From: Hyphomicrobiales bacterium 4NK60-0047b
Lineage (GTDB): Bacteria; Pseudomonadota; Alphaproteobacteria; Rhizobiales; HXMU1428-3
Assembly: GCA_040367435.1 (NCBI GenBank)
Contig: BAABWY010000007.1
Coordinates: forward strand, 1-64,000
DNA: 64,000 nt
Reading direction: 5' to 3'
The position numbers and the translations under genes are program-made. The notes beneath the pieces were generated by a model. It was not told the origin of the DNA. It did not search any database and saw only the letters and a list, made by a program, of their open reading frames with translations. Shown one piece after another: positions 7,499-16,900 of the stretch (position 1 is its first letter; each line of letters begins with the position of its first letter).

Positions 7499-8671
7499 AT
7501 GAGGCCTAATATGATTTTTTCTAATTCTAACCAATCTATTGTTAAAGCAAAAAAGGTTGTCGAAGCTGTCGCTGCGGGAGATTTCGAAGCGCGTATACTT
7601 AATATTGAAGAGAAAGGCGAGCTTGGTGATTTGATGCATGCTATCAATTTAATGATTGATAGAACTGATGCTTATATGCGCGAATCCAAAGCCTGCCTTG
7701 AATATGTAAGCCGCAATCAATTTTTTCGCCTTATTTCCGAAAAAGGAATGACGGGCTCTTTCCTTGAATGTGCCGAAACCATCAATAAAGCTACTTATCA
7801 AATCCAAGAGAGAAATGAAAATTTCGAAAATATTGGCAATAAATTTGAACTTTACTTAAAAAACATTGTTTCTTCAGTTTCGGCATCTGTTCATGAATTA
7901 AATGAAGTGGCTGGTTCCGTGAACAACACTTCAAATTTAGCCAAAGAACAGGCCAGTTCTGTTGCATGTGCAGCTGAGCAAACTTCTAATAATATGCAAG
8001 GAGTTGCCTCTGCGACTGAAGAACTTACAAGCTCTGTTGACGAAATTAACAGACAAGTTGTTCAAGCTTCAGACATCACTTCAGAGGCTGTTGCCAAATC
8101 AGATAATATGAGTGGTCAAATTTCGAGCCTAGCCGATGCCTCAGTTGAGATTAGTAATGTTATGAAGCTTATTACTGAAATTGCTGAACAAACAAATTTA
8201 CTTGCCTTGAATGCAACCATTGAAGCTGCACGAGCTGGAGACGCTGGGAAAGGTTTTGCAGTTGTGGCGCAAGAAGTAAAAGCACTTGCAAATCAAACAG
8301 CGAAAGCAACTGAAGCAACTGAAACTCAAATTGTTAGCATTCAACAGGCCACTGATGATGCTGTTAAGGCGAGTAAGGATATTCGTGATACGATTGAGCA
8401 AGTGAGTGATATTTCTCATGCAATTGCAGCAGCGATAAAAGAACAAGGCATAGCTACTCAAGAAATTGCCGTTAACGTCAATCAATCAGCAACTGGTACA
8501 GAGGATGTGAGCCAGAGTATTTCAGTTGTTCGCGATGCAACTGAAGAGACACAACAGTCAAGCGAGAAAATTCTAAAAGCTTCCAACGAGCTTTCCGAAC
8601 AAGAAGTTTCACTACAAGAATTGCGCGACGAAATGAGTAACTTTTTGCTAGAACTAAAAAAGACAGGCTAG
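7499..8671 (+). CDS. Methyl-accepting chemotaxis protein without membrane segments
   Basis: A 390-aa protein with no signal peptide or transmembrane helix. Residues about 15-60 resemble a HAMP domain ([13 protein letters not shown] and [17 protein letters not shown]). Residues about 120-385 form the MCP signalling coiled coil, with the conserved hairpin tip [18 protein letters not shown] followed by [18 protein letters not shown]. It should couple to CheW and CheA. It follows the PAS gene closely and is probably co-transcribed with it, the PAS protein supplying the sensory input. A second in-frame ATG at 7511 is an alternative start. A strong terminator overlaps the end of the gene. Confidence 0.85.
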   Translation: MRPNMIFSNSNQSIVKAKKVVEAVAAGDFEARILNIEEKGELGDLMHAINLMIDRTDAYMRESKACLEYVSRNQFFRLISEKGMTGSFLECAETINKATYQIQERNENFENIGNKFELYLKNIVSSVSASVHELNEVAGSVNNTSNLAKEQASSVACAAEQTSNNMQGVASATEELTSSVDEINRQVVQASDITSEAVAKSDNMSGQISSLADASVEISNVMKLITEIAEQTNLLALNATIEAARAGDAGKGFAVVAQEVKALANQTAKATEATETQIVSIQQATDDAVKASKDIRDTIEQVSDISHAIAAAIKEQGIATQEIAVNVNQSATGTEDVSQSISVVRDATEETQQSSEKILKASNELSEQEVSLQELRDEMSNFLLELKKTG

Positions 8672-8687
8672 CACCTGTCTTTTTTTA
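8655..8687 (+). terminator. Rho-independent terminator of the PAS-MCP pair
   Basis: AGACAGG (8661-8667) pairs with CCTGTCT (8674-8680) around a six-base loop, with A-run before and T-run after. It includes the MCP stop codon and lies just before the convergent SDR gene, so it may work in both directions. Confidence 0.85.
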
Positions 8688-8689
8688 AC

Positions 8690-9580
8690 TTATATAGTCA
8701 CTTCGTGTCCGGTGTTATATACGTTTTTTAACTGCCCAATTAGATTGGCTTGTAGTGGAGCGACAGCCTGATTAATTGCACTCACTCCCATATCTTGACC
8801 AACCTCAGTACGTAGTGTTCTCCTATTTGGTTCCTCGACTAATTCTATGATTTTTTGTGCAACATTATTTGCATCGGTACTTGGGTCTTGTTGTTCAAAC
8901 ATGGTTTGAAACATATTTAATAATTTTTCGCGTCCTTTGGAGACATCTCCATAAGATTGAATGCATTTTGTATCTTTAGGTGCTGGTGAGGTCTCTACTA
9001 ATTTTGTTCCATGACCACTTGGCTCAACGAGAAGTGAATCTATGCCAAAAGGCTCAAGTTCATAATGCATCGTTTCACAATAAGCTTCCATTGCCCATTT
9101 ACTTGCACAGTAAATTCCAAAAAATGGAATTGCTAAACGACCTGCTGTTGAGCTTAAGTTTATTATCAAACCTGATTTTCGTTCTCTCATAAAGGGAAGA
9201 ACAGCTCTATTTGTCCTCATAATGCCAAAAAGATTTACATCAAAACAGTCTTTGGCCTGCTCTATAGTATAGGCTTCTGTTAATCCAGTTGGCATAATAC
9301 CAGCGTTATTTATCAAAACATCCAAAGAATGTTTTGATTCTATTTTGTCTATTGCAATTTGTATTGATTGATTATTGGTTACATCTAATTCAATTGGGTA
9401 GAGATTTGCATTATTCATTTTAGACCAGGCAGATAGATCTTTTGCTGCGCTTTCATTGCGCTCCTTTATATCTCGCATTGAGGCATAAACATGATGTCCG
9501 TTTTGGGCCAAGGCTTTGGCCGTGAGATACCCTATACCTTGACTGGCACCTGTTATCAAAATGGTTTTTGAACTCAACAT
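8690..9580 (-). CDS. Short-chain dehydrogenase/reductase
   Basis: A 296-aa classical SDR. The NAD(P)-binding motif TGASQGIG is at residues 10-17 and NNAG at 91-94. The catalytic set is Ser143/144, Tyr157 and Lys161 (YCASK). Substrate cannot be told from the sequence. It starts 3 bp after a TetR-family gene and is in the same operon, so that regulator probably controls it in response to a small molecule, perhaps its own substrate or a toxic aldehyde or ketone. Confidence 0.85.
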   Translation of the reverse strand: MLSSKTILITGASQGIGYLTAKALAQNGHHVYASMRDIKERNESAAKDLSAWSKMNNANLYPIELDVTNNQSIQIAIDKIESKHSLDVLINNAGIMPTGLTEAYTIEQAKDCFDVNLFGIMRTNRAVLPFMRERKSGLIINLSSTAGRLAIPFFGIYCASKWAMEAYCETMHYELEPFGIDSLLVEPSGHGTKLVETSPAPKDTKCIQSYGDVSKGREKLLNMFQTMFEQQDPSTDANNVAQKIIELVEEPNRRTLRTEVGQDMGVSAINQAVAPLQANLIGQLKNVYNTGHEVTI

Positions 9581-9583
9581 AAT

Positions 9584-10183
9584 TTACTTTTCCCTTTTGA
9601 AAGTTGTTCTGATGAAAAGAAGAAGTGGTTCTCCACTTGCAGAAACTTTCATTCGAGTTAAGGCGCCACTCCAAGAATTTAAAAGCCAATCAGCTGCCTC
9701 ATGATTACTCAAATGTATTAAACCAATTTCTTTTTTCTCTATTAGAGATAAACACTTCGAAATTTCTGAACTTAATTCCTCCCATTGTCCTTTTAATAAG
9801 ATATGGAATGAAGGTTGTTCGGCCGCTAACTCTGTGGAGAGATTGCACATCAAACACCCTTGACCGAAACCTCTGGATTTATAGTCCTTATAAGCTTCCT
9901 CAAAAAAATGATACAGACGATCAATTGGTTGTTTGTCAGAATCATTAAAGATCTTTTGGGCAGATTCTATTTGTTCCGCATGATAGAATTTCGCAACTTC
10001 AAGAGCAAAATTTTCTTTACTTTGAAAGTAATGATAAAATGACCCTGTTGGTACTTTACTGACCTTAAGAAGCTCGTTAATGCCCATTTTTTCATAACTA
10101 TTTTTTCTGATTAAATCCAAACCAACCTTGAGCAATTTGGTTCGTGTATTAATATATTTTTCTTTATCTCTTTGTCTTGCCAT
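9584..10183 (-). CDS. TetR/AcrR family transcriptional regulator
   Basis: A 199-aa regulator. The N-terminal HTH spans about residues 10-55: INTRTKLLKVGLDLIRKN, MGINELLKVSKVPTGSFYHYF, then SKENFALEV, typical of the family. The C-terminal ligand domain includes GQGCLMCNLSTELA, a pattern seen in TetR proteins of the TetR_C_16/YxaF-like kind. It is the first gene of a two-gene operon with an SDR, and its promoter region carries a short palindrome that could be its own operator. Confidence 0.85.
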   Translation of the reverse strand: MARQRDKEKYINTRTKLLKVGLDLIRKNSYEKMGINELLKVSKVPTGSFYHYFQSKENFALEVAKFYHAEQIESAQKIFNDSDKQPIDRLYHFFEEAYKDYKSRGFGQGCLMCNLSTELAAEQPSFHILLKGQWEELSSEISKCLSLIEKKEIGLIHLSNHEAADWLLNSWSGALTRMKVSASGEPLLLFIRTTFKREK

Positions 10184-10223
10184 TGGTATTTATAATTTTC
10201 AGTTATGGATTGCATTTTTATTA

Positions 10224-10252
10224 AAATTAGAACGATCTATTATTAATGTCAA
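10224..10252 (-). promoter_or_regulatory. Promoter of the TetR-SDR operon with operator candidate
   Basis: On the reverse strand, TTGACA (10247-10252) and TAATTT (10224-10229) are 17 bp apart, a near-ideal sigma-70 promoter about 40 bp before the regulator start. The spacer contains TAGATCGTTCTA, an imperfect palindrome that could bind the TetR-like protein and block this promoter. Confidence 0.6.
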
Positions 10253-10464
10253 GAAATACCTAACCCCTCATGCACCAACCGTTTATTTTTTTCATTCGAT
10301 TTTGTGCTATTGGGCTAATTGAAAAAACTTTGCTCTCTTTTGTGAAAGAGTAATTGTTTTATTTCGTTCAATCATCAATTTTATGTGACTTGCCGATATG
10401 CCTTATGTCTCTTACTAATTTAGTTAGCCTGCTAATTAAATGAATTGTGTTTGAGGAGATCGAC

Positions 10465-11814
10465 GTGGTTTTTAAAATATTTGCTGCTTTATGGTTTGTA
10501 TTTTTGTTTACTTTCACTCAGCCTTTACTGGCTCAGGAACGCAATTTTTCTTCGCCTATGAATTTTAAGGGACGTTACCTCATTTCTGTATCAGATGCAG
10601 ATATGCTTGCTTCGGCTTATGTTAATGGAAAACTCGGAGCAACAGAGGGAGATGATACTCTTAGCGTTCTTCCTCTTGAAGGAAACCCTAATTCTTGGAT
10701 GGCAAAAGAAGTACCTGCTTCAAATTCTGTGGCAGGCCCACCTGCATCAGTAGAAGTTACACCTGATGGGAAATATGCGTTTGTTATAGAAACTTGGGGC
10801 CAACGTCCGAGGGCAAAAGAAAACGCCACATTTAAGGATTTAAAACTTGGAAATCGGTTACAAGTTTTTGATTTGTCAGACCCTAAAAGTCCTCGGATGG
10901 TTCAAGACATCACAATTCCATTACGCCCTGACGCAATACGCATCAACCCCAAAGGCAATCTCGTTGCCATTTCTTTCCATCATAAGGGAGGAGGGGCAAA
11001 AACACCTTTGGGCTTATTTCCTTTTACAAATGGAAAGGTTGGAACACCGGTTTACCCATCCATCAAAGGTTGGAATAACAAAGACCGTTTGATTGATATT
11101 GACTGGCATCCGAGCGAAGACATTTTAGCCCTTCTAAATGAAAGTGGCTCTAACATTCGTTTCGCCCGTATTGATAAGAAATTAGAAGTTACTCCATTTG
11201 GAAATGTTGTAGAGATTGAAAAAGCACCATTTCGAGTTGAGTTCACTCCCAATGGGAAACATGTTGTTATCAATGCACTTTATTGGGGAAGTGATATTGC
11301 TGGACGATGGATTGAAGCACCGCGCGGTTCTGTTCTCACTGTCCGTATGAATGCTGGCCAGATGAAAGCTGGGACATCTGGAGTTCAGCCTCGTCACGCA
11401 ATGATTAGCACTATTAAGACAGGCGTTTCGCCAGAAGGTTTGGCCATTAGCCCAGATGGCAAATGGGTTGTGACCACGAATCTGGAGCGAAGTTACCTGC
11501 CTTACAAAGATAAGCGCATCACCTGGTATAGCTCATTGACACTTGCCTCACTGGACCAAGAGACTGGGCAGCTTCAAAAAATAAATGATTTTGCTTATGA
11601 CGGAATTTTACCAGAAGCGGCCGTGTTTGATAATTCCAGTTCTTATTTAGCTGTTGCGACTTATGACCATTTTAATGATTCTATTAAGGGCGGGTCGATT
11701 GATTTTTGGCACTTAGTGACAGATCCGCTGGATCGAAAGAGGGTTCAACTTTTAAAAACGAACCTTTCTATTCCGGTTACTCGCGGTGTGCACTCGTTAG
11801 TTATAGTGCGATAA
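10465..11814 (+). CDS. Exported beta-propeller (YVTN/lactonase-like) protein
   Basis: A 449-aa protein when started at GTG 10465, which has GAGGAG six bases upstream; a GTG at 10447 is in frame but leaves no room for that site. A signal peptide is clear (FAALWFVFLFTFTQPLLAQ). The rest contains repeated propeller-blade signatures such as VEVTPDGKYAFVIET, IRINPKGNLVAISF, VEFTPNGKHVVINA and LAISPDGKWVVTTN, as in YVTN or lactonase-like seven-bladed propellers. It probably works in the periplasm. A ligand or reaction cannot be assigned. It stands alone, with a convergent gene downstream. Confidence 0.75.
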   Translation: MVFKIFAALWFVFLFTFTQPLLAQERNFSSPMNFKGRYLISVSDADMLASAYVNGKLGATEGDDTLSVLPLEGNPNSWMAKEVPASNSVAGPPASVEVTPDGKYAFVIETWGQRPRAKENATFKDLKLGNRLQVFDLSDPKSPRMVQDITIPLRPDAIRINPKGNLVAISFHHKGGGAKTPLGLFPFTNGKVGTPVYPSIKGWNNKDRLIDIDWHPSEDILALLNESGSNIRFARIDKKLEVTPFGNVVEIEKAPFRVEFTPNGKHVVINALYWGSDIAGRWIEAPRGSVLTVRMNAGQMKAGTSGVQPRHAMISTIKTGVSPEGLAISPDGKWVVTTNLERSYLPYKDKRITWYSSLTLASLDQETGQLQKINDFAYDGILPEAAVFDNSSSYLAVATYDHFNDSIKGGSIDFWHLVTDPLDRKRVQLLKTNLSIPVTRGVHSLVIVR

Positions 11815-11881
11815 GCCATATAATTTCACGAGTTTCAGATGTTTGTGCAAGCAGTTCTATCTAAACTGCTTGCCTGGAATT

Positions 11882-12871
11882 TTACAATGGCTTTCGGTTT
11901 TTCCAATAGTCTTTAGCTATAGTTTCAGCTTGTTCTATTGTTTCAGCCTTTTGCTGGATGAAGAGTGCAGCGGCCGCGGTACCGATGATTGTACATAGAG
12001 CTTTTTCATCTTCTTTATCACCGTTCCAAATGTCTTTTAAATCTTCTAATCTGAGCTCTTCATCAGGCTCTTCGAGCTCAACTCTTTTTAGTAACGCCGG
12101 GGCAATGATTTCCTTTGCTTGCCCATCTCTGGTGTATGTCATTTTCACCGGCTTTAATGGCGTGCGTTCAGCTTCACCGCTTCCCCCTTTGAAGATGATG
12201 GCATCTCCGTTTTCCATTAGGAGTGTTGCTCCCGCTTGAAGGCTAATGTAGGGAGGATGGAAAACACCGATCATCGACGCCTTTGCGCACGCTGGGTTTA
12301 GACTACGAAGCACGGTATTAATTGGTGACCTCAGACCCAAGACGTCACGCAGATTGATAAGGTCATAATTTATCGGACTTAACGAACGAAGGGGCATGTA
12401 GGCAAAATTGTTTTTATCCAGGCTGGCTTTCACTGCACCTTCTGTTTCGGCGACATCTAAGCCTAACAACTTAATCGCATCTTCTGTGCTGCCGGATGCT
12501 GAGTGCGCACTATTAAATCCATGCATAAAAATCTGGATGTTATTTTGACTGAGCAATAGAGCTGAGAGAAGGAAAAATGGTAGTCCTCTGGTGCGTCCAG
12601 CTGCATATGAGGGCCAATCCAACTCTGGCTTTAAATTACTAAGCCACTTAGGAAGTGTTTCATGGTTTGCTTGAATGAAACCTGCGATCTCATCTGCGTT
12701 CTCACTTCTGAAACGCATGAGCATAAGCAAGGCACCAACAGCTTCTGGCTGAGCATCTCCGGCGAGGATAATTGACATTGCATCTTTTGCTTCATCATAA
12801 GTGAGGTTGCGCGACCTCCCAGGACCTCTCGCCAAAGTTCTGACATGTGAGCTCAACAATGACCTATCCAT
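11882..12871 (-). CDS. TrpD2-like glycosyl transferase family protein
   Basis: A 329-aa protein related to anthranilate phosphoribosyltransferase. The N-terminal helical domain (LTYDEAKDAMSIILAGDAQP, AVGALLMLMRFRSEN) matches the TrpD N-domain. The catalytic part is of the YbiB/TrpD2 kind, with HGFNSAHSASGS and LRDVLGLRSPINTVLRSLNP. YbiB-type proteins bind nucleic acid in vitro and are not part of tryptophan synthesis, and no trp genes are nearby. Length agrees with the family. Gene stands alone. Physiological role unknown. Confidence 0.75.
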   Translation of the reverse strand: MDRSLLSSHVRTLARGPGRSRNLTYDEAKDAMSIILAGDAQPEAVGALLMLMRFRSENADEIAGFIQANHETLPKWLSNLKPELDWPSYAAGRTRGLPFFLLSALLLSQNNIQIFMHGFNSAHSASGSTEDAIKLLGLDVAETEGAVKASLDKNNFAYMPLRSLSPINYDLINLRDVLGLRSPINTVLRSLNPACAKASMIGVFHPPYISLQAGATLLMENGDAIIFKGGSGEAERTPLKPVKMTYTRDGQAKEIIAPALLKRVELEEPDEELRLEDLKDIWNGDKEDEKALCTIIGTAAAALFIQQKAETIEQAETIAKDYWKNRKPL

Positions 12872-12897
12872 TTAATTACCTTTTAATTCCATTTCTT

Positions 12898-12928
12898 AAG
12901 GGGCTGCCCCAGGGTCTAAACCCTAATT
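12898..12928. repeat. Two adjacent short hairpins upstream of the TrpD2-like gene
   Basis: GGGGCTGCCCC is followed directly by AGGGTCTAAACCCT. Both are small perfect palindromes. They lie just before the start of the leftward TrpD2-like gene, in its untranslated leader or promoter. Function not known. Confidence 0.35.
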
Positions 12929-13149
12929 TATTCATTTTTAGTTTTAAAGCATTGTGATAATTTTTCAAAAGATTTAAACCATACCAAAGAACTCATCATC
13001 TGGTTTATCTTTGCATTTTACCTCATTGTTTTTCCTACCTTTTACTTAATTATAATTTCTTTTTAGTTTTAAGTTTTCGTGTTATGTTCGTTTCGATTGT
13101 TTTGCGCTATGCTTCAACATCACAGACAAAAATACATTGGGAGATTAAA

Positions 13150-13587
13150 ATGGGATTACTCGACTTTGCAGCAGACATTGGTCACAAGCTTTTTGGCTCT
13201 GAAGATGAGGGCGGCGAGAAGATCAAAGAACATATCGAAGAAAGCAACCCTGGTGTCGACAACCTTGAAGTTGAAGTGAAAGATGGTGTTGCTCATATCA
13301 AAGGTGAAGCCAAAGACCAAAGCGCTTTCCAAAAAGCTGTGCTGATGGCTGGCAATATTTTTGGTGTTTCTGAAGTGCAGGCGGCTGAACTTTCGGCTCC
13401 AGATGGCGACGAAGATGTGCTTTATTATGAAGTAAAAAAAGGTGATAGCCTTTGGAAGATTGCTGCTAACACACTTGGCAATGGCACAAAGCACACTGAG
13501 ATTTTTGAAGCAAACAAAGAAGTGATCCGTGACCCGGACCTTATTTTCCCTGGACAAAAATTACGCATCCCTGGAGGGAAAGCTTAG
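13150..13587 (+). CDS. kbp: Kbp-like BON-LysM protein (potassium binding protein)
   Basis: A 145-aa protein from ATG 13150, preceded by GGGAG; an in-frame upstream extension from 13084 lacks a ribosome site. Residues about 25-80 form a BON domain (VDNLEVEVKDGVAHIKGEA) and residues about 93-142 a LysM domain (YYEVKKGDSLWKIAANTLG and LIFPGQKLRIPG). The arrangement and length match E. coli Kbp (YgaU, 149 aa), a cytoplasmic potassium sensor. No signal peptide, as in Kbp. Potassium binding is inferred from the family. Confidence 0.85.
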   Translation: MGLLDFAADIGHKLFGSEDEGGEKIKEHIEESNPGVDNLEVEVKDGVAHIKGEAKDQSAFQKAVLMAGNIFGVSEVQAAELSAPDGDEDVLYYEVKKGDSLWKIAANTLGNGTKHTEIFEANKEVIRDPDLIFPGQKLRIPGGKA

Positions 13588-13675
13588 GTTTTAGATTAGC
13601 TATCTGCTTTCGGGATTGTTTAAACCAGAAGTAAAATTCTTGAAATTGCTTTACGGTCCTTGTTAAATCAATTTC

Positions 13676-14644
13676 ATGAGACAAGATCAGATAAATAAAA
13701 TTATAGCGTCCCTCCCTAAAGATCGGACGCTATTTTATTATTTTAAGGATCGCTATGCTCTCCTTTTAATTGACCACATGTTTCAAAACAGTGTGCCATT
13801 GCGCCAGATTAAAGAAAGCCAATTTGCACGTTTATTGGATCGCCCGCTTTTAAAATCACTGATTTCTACCAAAGGGAACGGTCTGCTTGAACTGAAGGAC
13901 CTAGAAAATCTTTGGCCTCTTGACCCTCTATGCTATCGATTAACCTTAGGTAGCTGGGGCTCTGAAACGGGCTTTACCTTTGACCAACAAACAACGCGCG
14001 CTCAGCCAAACCTTGTTTTACATCTCAATTTTTCTAACCATCATGATCAGGCTTTTAAAACTTTAATTGACCACAAAGGTGGGCACCCCTTTATTTATGA
14101 AGATCATCCAAATGCTCGTGCTGGGTTTAACACACTTGCCTGGTCTCGAATGGATATTGATTTGACATCTGGGCAAGCGCTGATTGAGGAATTACAAACT
14201 GATTGGCTGCGATATATTAAATGGTGCACGGCTTATTTCAAATCCAAAGCAAAAGATCGAACAACCGATGACAATGAACTTATACAATATGGTGGCAGCT
14301 CTATTCGGCGGAAGGATTTTTATCGATATGTGGACACGGTCATTCAGCCTCATTTCAAATTATGGGAAGAAGCTATGCTTAGTGCGACGCTTTGGTTTTT
14401 ATTTAAAGAGCTGAAGCTCACAAAGATTTATTTTCATGATGCTGATTGCGGGGCGCAGCTGAAACAGATTAGCGGCCGCTTGCCACCGCGCTCATTGTAC
14501 ACCGATTTGCCCAATAAGTTTTGTTTCAAGCAGATCAACGAAGCGCCAGATTTTCTTTTGAAAAAAACCAGCTATTCATTCCGGCGATTGAGAAAGCAGA
14601 AGAAGTTACGCTTTTGGATGCTTGAGAGAGTGACTTGCTCATGA
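13676..14644 (+). CDS. Conserved-looking hypothetical protein, 322 aa
   Basis: A soluble protein rich in aromatic residues with no signal peptide. I recognise no domain. Noticeable segments are LTLGSWGSETGFTFDQQTT, LALIEELQTDWLRY and IYFHDADCGAQLKQ. Codon use resembles neighbouring genes and the start (ATG 13676) follows directly on the Kbp gene with an 88-bp gap. It converges on the pyruvate kinase side. The well-structured sequence argues that it is a real gene, but no function can be proposed. Confidence 0.6.
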   Translation: MRQDQINKIIASLPKDRTLFYYFKDRYALLLIDHMFQNSVPLRQIKESQFARLLDRPLLKSLISTKGNGLLELKDLENLWPLDPLCYRLTLGSWGSETGFTFDQQTTRAQPNLVLHLNFSNHHDQAFKTLIDHKGGHPFIYEDHPNARAGFNTLAWSRMDIDLTSGQALIEELQTDWLRYIKWCTAYFKSKAKDRTTDDNELIQYGGSSIRRKDFYRYVDTVIQPHFKLWEEAMLSATLWFLFKELKLTKIYFHDADCGAQLKQISGRLPPRSLYTDLPNKFCFKQINEAPDFLLKKTSYSFRRLRKQKKLRFWMLERVTCS

Positions 14645-14659
14645 CATTGATTATGTAGT

Positions 14660-14869
14660 TTATTGATGTGGCCCGATATGAAACTTCATTCCTGTAACTT
14701 TTGCATCTAAATAACTGAGCGGTCGAAATAAATAATATAAGGCAATTGGTGACTTTGGAAAGATCACATAAACTTGCGGGTCTTTTTCCCTTGTTTCAGC
14801 ATTTACGATACGAATTGATGTGTAACTTAGTAGATAAATAGCCAACAGCAAGATAAAAAGTTTCTTAAT
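14660..14869 (-). CDS. Small exported protein, possible rare ATT start
   Basis: A frame of 69 aa if begun at ATT 14869-14867. That reading gives a classic signal peptide, KKLFILLLAIYLLSYTSIRI then VNA before ETREKD, and a GGAAATGAG ribosome site a few bases upstream. Starting at TTG 14851 (63 aa) would remove the lysines and leave no ribosome site. The mature part includes YYLFRPLSYLDAKVTGMKF. ATT starts are very rare (infC is the known case), so either the start is unusual or the gene is not real. No family recognised. Confidence 0.4.
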   Translation of the reverse strand: MKKLFILLLAIYLLSYTSIRIVNAETREKDPQVYVIFPKSPIALYYLFRPLSYLDAKVTGMKFHIGPHQ

Positions 14870-14896
14870 ATCTCATTTCCTTCCATAGTCATTAAA

Positions 14897-14932
14897 AAAC
14901 CGCCCCTGTATTAAAAAATAGGGGCGGTTGAA
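14897..14932 (-). terminator. Terminator of the DUF1036-pyk operon
   Basis: AACCGCCCCT and AGGGGCGGTT (14899-14908 and 14920-14929) form a ten-bp stem. On the reverse strand it is followed by a run of six T. It lies 20 bp after the pyruvate kinase stop. Confidence 0.85.
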
Positions 14933-14951
14933 ATTCTTAAAGTTAATTCAG

Positions 14952-16403
14952 TTAACTTCCCATTGTTCCATTATCGCCAACAAAGGCGATGCGGAGCATG
15001 TTTGTGGCGCCTGGGGTGCCGAGCGGTATGCCGGCAGTGATGATAACACGCTGCCCTGGTCTGGCGAAGCCTTCTCTGAAGGCAATGCGGCAGGCTTTGT
15101 CTACCATATCATCTAAATTTTCCGGATCACTTGTGAGAACACAATGAAGCCCCCAGGTGAGGGCTAATCGCCGTGCTGTGGCAACGATTGGGGTGAATGC
15201 CAAAATCGGTTGCATTGGCCGCTCTCTTGCCACACGAACACCGGTTGACCCTGATGAGGTGTAACAAACAATTGCTGATAGATTAACCGTCTCGGAAACC
15301 GTTTTGGCGGCGGCGGCAATCGCGTCTGAACCGGTTGGTTCTGGCGGCGTTAGATATGTATTGATCGCATCTGCATAGAGATCATCTTGCTCAACTTCTT
15401 GAGCGATGCGGTCCATGGTTTCAATTGCTTCTATTGGATAGTCACCGGCAGCTGATTCAGCTGAGAGCATCACAGCGTCGGCCCCATCATAAACAGCACT
15501 TGCCACGTCAGAGACTTCAGCTCTGGTTGGTACCGGTGTTGTGATCATAGATTCGAGCATTTGTGTTGCGATGACAACAGGCTTGCCAGCTTTTCTAGCT
15601 GCCATGGTGATGCGCTTTTGAATGCCTGGTACTTGTTCTACTGGCATTTCAACACCCAAGTCACCGCGAGCTACCATCACCCCATCAGACACCTCGATGA
15701 TGTCATCTAGCCACTTGATGGCAGATGGCTTTTCGAGCTTTGCTAAAATAGAAGCGCGGCCTCTTGCGAGTTTTCTGGCTTGTGCGACATCTTCAACACG
15801 CTGCACAAATGACAGTGCGATCCAGTCAACGCCTTGGTTAACAGCGAAATCCAGATCAGCGAAATCTTTTTCCGTCATGGCGCCCATGGGCAACAAACTG
15901 TCAGGTAAGCTCACGCCTTTGCGGCTTGAAAGTTTGCCACTGGTTTTGGCAACAGCTGTGATTTCTTCTGGAGTGTTTTTTGTAACCACTAATGTCATTT
16001 TGCCATCGTCAATTAATAGACGGTGGCCTTCTTCAACACCTTTAAAAATTTCTGGGTGAGGGAGAGGGATGCGTTTTGCATTTCCCTCTTCATCTTTCAT
16101 GTCAAAGATGATTTCATCACCAATTGAAAGTGAGACTTTATCTTCTTTGTTGGCGTCTTTTTTGATAGTACCTAGGCGCAGTTTTGGTCCTTGAAGATCA
16201 ACCAGAATGCCGATTGGGCGGCCGTTTTCAGCCTCCACTTTACGAATGGCGCTATGCAGCTCTTTCATTTTTTCATGGCTGGCATGGCTCATATTGATGC
16301 GGAACACATCTGCGCCTGCTTTGAACAGGCGCTCTATCATTTCTGGGGAATCTGAACTAGGACCGAGGGTTGCTAAAATTTTAACCTTACGGTTTCGTCT
16401 CAT
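14952..16403 (-). CDS. pyk: Pyruvate kinase
   Basis: A full-length 483-aa pyruvate kinase, catalysing the last step of glycolysis (PEP plus ADP to pyruvate plus ATP). N-terminal RRNRKVKILATLGPSS, DVFRINMSHAS and VDLQGPKLRLG bind substrate and metal. The signature IEVSDGVMVARGDLGVE holds the catalytic lysine region, followed by KPVVIATQMLESM. The C-terminal allosteric domain is complete and ends VGDNGTMGS. Its ATG overlaps the stop of the DUF1036 gene (TAATG), so the two are translationally coupled, an arrangement common in Hyphomicrobiales. Confidence 0.97.
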   Translation of the reverse strand: MRRNRKVKILATLGPSSDSPEMIERLFKAGADVFRINMSHASHEKMKELHSAIRKVEAENGRPIGILVDLQGPKLRLGTIKKDANKEDKVSLSIGDEIIFDMKDEEGNAKRIPLPHPEIFKGVEEGHRLLIDDGKMTLVVTKNTPEEITAVAKTSGKLSSRKGVSLPDSLLPMGAMTEKDFADLDFAVNQGVDWIALSFVQRVEDVAQARKLARGRASILAKLEKPSAIKWLDDIIEVSDGVMVARGDLGVEMPVEQVPGIQKRITMAARKAGKPVVIATQMLESMITTPVPTRAEVSDVASAVYDGADAVMLSAESAAGDYPIEAIETMDRIAQEVEQDDLYADAINTYLTPPEPTGSDAIAAAAKTVSETVNLSAIVCYTSSGSTGVRVARERPMQPILAFTPIVATARRLALTWGLHCVLTSDPENLDDMVDKACRIAFREGFARPGQRVIITAGIPLGTPGATNMLRIAFVGDNGTMGS

Positions 16404-16900
16404 TATTTCTTTCCATTTTCTTCTGGATATTTTAACCGGACTGTCCAGTCATGCTCATTCTTCGTATCTATTTCAAAAAATCCAGTGCGCTTATAGCCGC
16501 GCTTTACACAATCTTTCACACCAAAAACGGTGAACGCTTTATCAACTGTGCACATTGTGTCTTTGCCAGACCATTCGCCGCCCCGATCATAGTCAACTGC
16601 ATGAATGTAATAATAGCGAGCGATTAACTTGCCTTTGAGCAAAACTTCGCAGGTATTTGAGGCGACATTCCACCAGCCTTCAGTGGCCCAACGGCTTTTA
16701 TCTCTATAACCTATGGCAACGCCGACACGGCTTGACGTGGTGTTACAGAGCTTTAATTCAGCTTTTGCGGGTGCAATGGCAAGAAGCTGTGAGGCAGTCA
16801 ATACAATTGCAACGGTGAGTGAAAAGAATAGAGGGCGGTTTATTGCAAATAATCTTATGCATTTTTGATAATGATTACTTACGTGCATTTGATCGATCAT
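16403..16900 (-). CDS. DUF1036 domain exported protein
   Basis: A 165-aa protein with a long N-terminal signal segment (LFFSLTVAIVLTASQLLAIA). The DUF1036 domain follows: KLCNTTSSRVGVAIGYRD, EGWWNVASNTCEVLL, YYYIHAVDYDRGGEW, TMCTVDKAFTV, with several conserved Trp and Cys residues. The function of the family is unknown. It overlaps pyk by one base, so they form one operon. An internal ATG nearer the hydrophobic segment could also be the start, since the first 20 residues are unusually polar for a signal peptide. Confidence 0.85.
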   Translation of the reverse strand: MIDQMHVSNHYQKCIRLFAINRPLFFSLTVAIVLTASQLLAIAPAKAELKLCNTTSSRVGVAIGYRDKSRWATEGWWNVASNTCEVLLKGKLIARYYYIHAVDYDRGGEWSGKDTMCTVDKAFTVFGVKDCVKRGYKRTGFFEIDTKNEHDWTVRLKYPEENGKK

